DNA from: JBCCFK01 sp965262315 | GTDB taxonomy: Bacteria; Actinomycetota; Acidimicrobiia; Acidimicrobiales; UBA8592 | NCBI GenBank assembly: GCA_965262315.1 | Contig: CBDHFJ010000121.1 | Span: 1-9,875 of the forward strand | Length of the DNA: 9,875 nucleotides | Direction: 5' to 3' | Shown: one piece after another, positions 6,253 through 9,875 of the stretch | Position numbering within the stretch: position 1 is the stretch's first letter | How the letters are laid out: each line of letters starts with the position of its first letter | Program-made: the position numbers and the translations under genes | The notes under the pieces: model-generated | What the model was told of the DNA's origin: nothing | The model's database searches: none | The model's input: only the letters and a program-made list of their open reading frames with translations

Positions 6253-9200
6253 ATGGGACTGTGGCGGCGGAGAGCACTGACTGTCTCCTGTGTGTTGGGA
6301 CTCGTGGCGGGGATCTTGTCCCCTGCGGCGCAGGCCCAGGAGACGCCCAGTACGACGGGGACGCAATACCCCTACGCCGAGGTTCCGGGCGCGCCGCGGC
6401 ACCCGGGGAGCCCGTTCCCCGCACCAGCACCGTCGGACACGGCACCAGCGCTGTCGCCAGCGACCGGCGAGCCACCCGCGCCGCCGACCCCGGCCCCTCC
6501 GCCCGCCGAGCCGACCACTATCGGGAGCATCCCGCTCCCGCCGCTTCCCTTCGTCGGGCTCCCGGACATCGATCCTCGGAGTGGGCTCATCTACTTGAAC
6601 CAAGGTGAGGAGACGGTCGTCGTCGACCATTCCGGCAACCTGGTGACCACGATCCCGCATGCGGCCCTGGACGAGCCCAACTACACCGACGACGTTGTCC
6701 TGTTCCTCGAGGAGCTCGAGACGACGACCGTCATTCACCGCTACGACGCAGCCACTGCGACCCTGCTGACATCGCACGAAGTACCGGCGCGTCTGGAGTC
6801 GGCAGTCGAAGCCGGCGACGACGTGTGGTTCCTCTCCAGGCTCGGGGTGCTCGGGTCGCTCGATGTCACCACTGGCGATGTGACGCTCGACGTCGGCGTG
6901 AACCCGTTCAGCGGCGACGTGATCTCCAGTGATCTCGCAGGCCATCTCGTCTTCACCGTCAGCGGCGACCTCGTCTTCCGCAGCATCGAACCGCCCTTCG
7001 AGGTGGTCACCGTGCTCGAGGATCTGCAGACCATCGCCGTGACGTCTGGCGGGTCAGCCGTGTGGACCGGAGGCTTGTCGGGCCTACAGATTCGAGATCC
7101 GTCCGCTCTCGATCAGGTGCTCACGGAGGTGACGCCATACGGCTCGGCGCGACTCCTCCGGTACGCACCGGAAGCCGACATCGTCTATCTCCACGCGTTC
7201 GGTAACGAGACACACTTCTACGACGCGCAGACGACCGTGTACATGGGATCCGCCGAGGAATCCCACCGAGCGGCGTTCTCCAACACCGGCGAGATCCTGC
7301 GCGCTGCTGGAACAGCGGGCGCGCATCGGCTCGACCGGCAACGGCTGACGCATGAGATCTCCGCGATCTCACAGCCCGTCTACCGGCCAGAGATCGCTCC
7401 CACCGTGCGTCTGATGGGGACGGCCTTTGGCGCTGCAACCGAGGTCACAGTCAATGGGGTACCAACGGCATTCTCCGTTGAGAGCCACGACACCCTGTCG
7501 TTCGTGGGGCCCGAGATCGAGTCACCGGCTGCAGAGTTCGTCGTTTCCACCCGCGTGGGCAGGTCGCTGCCCGCATCGATCCCCGTGGCCAACCCGGCCG
7601 GTACCAAGCTGCTATCGGTGACGACGTTCCCAAACGGCACCGTTCCCACGGACTACAGCTTCGACTATCAGGTCGACTGTGTACGGCCCGGACTCCCCGA
7701 CGTCAGGGCGTTGGTGGAGGAGCTTGCCCCCGAGGAGACCCAGATCCTGGTGGTCCCGACCTGGGCGCTGTGCGATGTGGCTCAGGTCCGGGACCCGGTC
7801 AGCGAGGTCCTGCCGTTCTTCAGCGTCAGCAGCGGCCTCTGGGACCGGTCGACGCGAGACTTCGACGCCGACACCGGTGGTGTGGCGACGACCACGCGCA
7901 TGAGAGCGGATCGCCACTTCGCGTTTCGATCCGACTTCACTCGACAAGCACGAACCTGGGTGTACGTCGCACCAGTCGGTGGCGGCCAGGCCGGGACGAC
8001 CCATCGAGTCACCGTCACATGTCCGAATGGCACGTTCCGAGCTGACATTGAAGCCGGTTTCGGACAGCGGTTCACCGTTCCTGGAAACCGTCGGTGCACC
8101 TATGAGATCACAGGCACGTCAGGCGCAGAGGTCACTTCCGCCGGGAACAACTCGGAGGAGACTCGCAAGAGCCGCTTTCGCAGCTACGGCTCGGAGCACG
8201 ACTACATCGTCTTCTTCTTGGACTACGGAGGTGTCGAACGAAACCTGCCGGTGGTCGTCGGCGCCCCGGGCGAGACGGTCAAGGGCAGGGCCAACGCCGG
8301 TGTGGTGCATGTCTTCCCGGTCGATGGCGCTGGCGAGATCGTGCCCGGCGCCGAACTAACGGTCCGCCAGGGCAGGAAGGCCGGTGACCGCCCGGAGCAA
8401 GGCGACAGGTTCGGTGCCTCGGTGGTCACGGGAGACTTCAACGCTGACGGGTACACCGACCTGGCCATCGGTGCTCCAGGGGAGGACATCGGTCGACACA
8501 GGAACGCGGGCCGCGTGCACGTGCTCTACGGCGGACCCCGGGGGTACAAGAGGGCGTCGCGTCAGGTCTTCGATCAGTCAGACGCCGGTGTCCCGGGCAC
8601 CAACGGCCGTGGGGACGAGTTCGGAGCCACGCTCGCCGTCTACGACAGCAACGGGGATGGCATTGATGACCTGGCGATCGGGGTGCCCGGTGAACGAGTT
8701 GGCAACGCCAAGCGCGCTGGCCGCGTGGTCGTGCTGGCCGGCGGCGCCACGGGGCTCACGACGGCCGCCGCGCTCTCGCTGACCCAGGGCGATGGCCTCG
8801 TACCCGGCAAGCCCGAACGGGGCGACCGCTTCGGCGCCGCACTCGCCGGCGATGGCCCGACGCTTGTCGCCGGGGCCCCATACGAAGATATCGGCCGCAG
8901 GAAGAACGCCGGAGTCGTCACGGTCATCGACAACCTGCTGGAGCGCGCCGAAGTCATCAGTACGAGCCCGAGCCAGGGTGCACGAGCCGGCACAGCGGTC
9001 GACGTCAGTGATTTCGCCATAGCGTGGGGCGCCCCCGGCACATCCGACCGGTTCAAGACCCCCAACGCCGGGGCGATCCACGCCTACTTCGCGCCCTTCA
9101 GCGACAACCCGGCCCGAGCGGCGGACGACGCACGCGTGCAAGGCGTTCTGACGGACCTCCGCGGTGTGCGGCTCGGCTCATCGATCGAGGTGCTCCACTC

Positions 9201-9564
9201 ACTCGAGGAGGGCGGCGTGGTCATCTTCGCCGGAGCGCCAGGCGAGAACCGGGGGGCCGGAGCGGTGATTCGCGCTCGATGGGACCCTGGGTCTGTGTTC
9301 ACCGAAAAGGGCGTGATCCGCCAGGGCAACAATGACGTCGTCCCCGACACCCCCGAGGCAGGCGACCGATTCGGCGAGACCGTGATAGTGACCCGAAACG
9401 GTGCCTTGATGATCGGCGCCCCGGGCGAGTCGATCCCTGGCGCATCCAGCGCCGGGGCAGTGGTGTGGCTGCGCGGCACCCAACGGCTGATCCACCAGAA
9501 CACCCGCGGTGTGGGCACCACAAGCCGGAACGGCGACGAGTTCGGCGCCAGCAGCGCCGGTTAG
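6253..9564 (+). CDS. Large secreted protein: beta-propeller, IPT/TIG-like, two DUF5979-like domains, seven-bladed FG-GAP propeller
   Basis: 1103 aa, predicted to be exported and to act outside the cell, probably in adhesion or ligand binding (inferred from fold type). Start ATG 6253 gives a textbook signal peptide: MGLWRRR, a hydrophobic core, then AQA|Q with cleavage after about residue 28. ATG 6154 would add 33 residues and is the alternative. A Pro/Ala-rich linker (about 30-105) leads to a first beta-propeller-like region (about 110-375). An IPT/TIG-like domain (about 378-450) follows with TAFGAATEVTVNGVPTAFSV. Two cysteine-paired segments come next (Cys476/507 and Cys590/615; the second is CPNGTFRADIEAGFGQRFTV), resembling DUF5979. 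From about 665 to the end are seven FG-GAP units with the core GAPGE and connectors GDRFGA. Calcium-loop motifs are DFNADGYTD (728-736) and DSNGDGIDD (798-806). No C-terminal anchor, LPXTG or membrane helix is present. Codons are more A/T-ending than in the neighbours. It lies opposite to mnmA and ligA, so it is probably a single-gene unit. Confidence 0.9.
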   Translation: MGLWRRRALTVSCVLGLVAGILSPAAQAQETPSTTGTQYPYAEVPGAPRHPGSPFPAPAPSDTAPALSPATGEPPAPPTPAPPPAEPTTIGSIPLPPLPFVGLPDIDPRSGLIYLNQGEETVVVDHSGNLVTTIPHAALDEPNYTDDVVLFLEELETTTVIHRYDAATATLLTSHEVPARLESAVEAGDDVWFLSRLGVLGSLDVTTGDVTLDVGVNPFSGDVISSDLAGHLVFTVSGDLVFRSIEPPFEVVTVLEDLQTIAVTSGGSAVWTGGLSGLQIRDPSALDQVLTEVTPYGSARLLRYAPEADIVYLHAFGNETHFYDAQTTVYMGSAEESHRAAFSNTGEILRAAGTAGAHRLDRQRLTHEISAISQPVYRPEIAPTVRLMGTAFGAATEVTVNGVPTAFSVESHDTLSFVGPEIESPAAEFVVSTRVGRSLPASIPVANPAGTKLLSVTTFPNGTVPTDYSFDYQVDCVRPGLPDVRALVEELAPEETQILVVPTWALCDVAQVRDPVSEVLPFFSVSSGLWDRSTRDFDADTGGVATTTRMRADRHFAFRSDFTRQARTWVYVAPVGGGQAGTTHRVTVTCPNGTFRADIEAGFGQRFTVPGNRRCTYEITGTSGAEVTSAGNNSEETRKSRFRSYGSEHDYIVFFLDYGGVERNLPVVVGAPGETVKGRANAGVVHVFPVDGAGEIVPGAELTVRQGRKAGDRPEQGDRFGASVVTGDFNADGYTDLAIGAPGEDIGRHRNAGRVHVLYGGPRGYKRASRQVFDQSDAGVPGTNGRGDEFGATLAVYDSNGDGIDDLAIGVPGERVGNAKRAGRVVVLAGGATGLTTAAALSLTQGDGLVPGKPERGDRFGAALAGDGPTLVAGAPYEDIGRRKNAGVVTVIDNLLERAEVISTSPSQGARAGTAVDVSDFAIAWGAPGTSDRFKTPNAGAIHAYFAPFSDNPARAADDARVQGVLTDLRGVRLGSSIEVLHSLEEGGVVIFAGAPGENRGAGAVIRARWDPGSVFTEKGVIRQGNNDVVPDTPEAGDRFGETVIVTRNGALMIGAPGESIPGASSAGAVVWLRGTQRLIHQNTRGVGTTSRNGDEFGASSAG
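9543..9559. terminator. Hairpin at the end of the FG-GAP gene
   Basis: CGGCGC (9543-9548) and GCGCCG (9554-9559) form a perfect 6-bp stem with a 5-nt loop, ending 2 bp before the stop codon TAG (9562-9564). It may help terminate this gene and, read on the other strand, mnmA, whose stop lies 60 bp away. There is no T-tract, so it is a weak call. Confidence 0.35.
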
Positions 9565-9623
9565 CGACACAAACTGCCCGGCCCGAGTGCCGTCACCGAG
9601 GAGTTCAGCCAGCGGGACGTCGG

Positions 9624-9875
9624 TCAGGCGCTGGTAGCGCTGCCGATGACGCGGTTGCCGTCGTAGAACACGATCGACTGGCCTGGTGCGACGCGGCGGT
9701 GGGGGTCGGCCCAGTGGACCTCGTCGTCGACCACCGTCGCAGGAGCGACCCTGCCGTGGGCGCTGACCTGGACGTGGACGGTCTCGGCGACGGGGCCGGC
9801 GACCCAGTCGAGGTCGGTGATGGGTGACGAGTCCGTCAGCAGGTCTCGCCGGGGGCCGATGGTGACGGTGGCGGT
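9624..9875 (-). CDS. mnmA: tRNA-specific 2-thiouridylase MnmA, C-terminal part (5' end outside window)
   Basis: The last 83 residues of a minus-strand gene; the stop complement is at 9624-9626. MnmA uses ATP and sulfur relayed from a cysteine desulfurase to convert U34 of Lys, Glu and Gln tRNAs to 2-thiouridine. The fragment is the C-terminal beta-barrel of the family: VTIGPRRDLL, then ITDLDWVAGP (family pattern N-W-L/V), a strand pair VHVQVSAHGRVAPATV and the hallmark ending PGQSIVFYDGNRVIGSATSA, equivalent to the usual PGQ-x-x-V-F-Y-D-G-D-x-V-L-G. The catalytic PP-loop and the active-site cysteines lie upstream, outside the window. The ending lacks the common GGGxI tail, a minor variation. 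A small 5-bp hairpin, GCGCT-GGT-AGCGC (9628-9640), sits just inside its 3' end. Confidence 0.88.
   Translation of the reverse strand, partial: TATVTIGPRRDLLTDSSPITDLDWVAGPVAETVHVQVSAHGRVAPATVVDDEVHWADPHRRVAPGQSIVFYDGNRVIGSATSA

Noticed and set aside
8608..8616. RGD tripeptide (GRGDEF) in the FG-GAP region as an integrin-binding site
   Set aside because: It lies in the repeated GD(R/E)FGA connector and arises from the repeat itself; there is no reason to expect a eukaryotic integrin partner.
1..9875. CRISPR array, toxin-antitoxin, defence island, phage or transposon
   Set aside because: No regular direct repeats, no transposase, integrase or nuclease homologs and no terminal inverted repeats were seen in any region.

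Overview
The window is GC-rich, with GTG starts and strongly G/C-ending codons. A PASTA-domain Ser/Thr kinase, NAD+-dependent DNA ligase, an SCP2-type protein and likely leaderless promoters together point to an actinobacterium. My best guess is the class Acidimicrobiia, an inference from protein style and not from a marker gene.

Layout from left to right. Bases 1-282 are the C-terminal end of a plus-strand SCP2 sterol-carrier-like protein. It converges on a minus-strand receptor-type Ser/Thr kinase (311-2233), with a nested palindrome between the two that holds both stop codons. Divergent from the kinase is a small single-pass membrane protein (2343-2840). It converges on ligA (2853-4867, minus), and again one hairpin contains both stop codons. 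Divergent from ligA is a six-helix membrane protein of unknown function (about 4952-5845, plus). A 407-bp stretch without a convincing gene follows, then a large secreted plus-strand protein (6253-9564). That protein has an N-terminal beta-propeller, an IPT/TIG-like domain, two Cys-containing DUF5979-like domains and a C-terminal seven-bladed FG-GAP (integrin-alpha-like) propeller. It converges on the 3' end of mnmA (9624 to the window edge, minus).

The core genes are housekeeping: DNA replication and repair (LigA), tRNA thiolation (MnmA) and envelope signalling (the kinase). The accessory part is the big secreted FG-GAP protein and the gene-poor DNA in front of it, lying between mnmA and ligA, which are often near each other in actinobacteria.

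Three single-base indels interrupt otherwise intact genes: two in the kinase and one in ligA, all at short runs of G or C. Because ligA is normally essential and the downstream frames are fully conserved, sequencing or assembly error is the simplest explanation; both genes are annotated as single CDSs with corrected lengths.

No CRISPR array, insertion sequence, tRNA, rRNA, phage gene or recognisable defence system was found. The most interesting observations are the closed seven-blade architecture of the secreted protein, the -10 elements at an identical 6-nt distance from start codons (leaderless transcription), the stop codons embedded in shared convergent hairpins, and unusual residues in two conserved catalytic-domain motifs (QRD in the kinase, GAAG in LigA).
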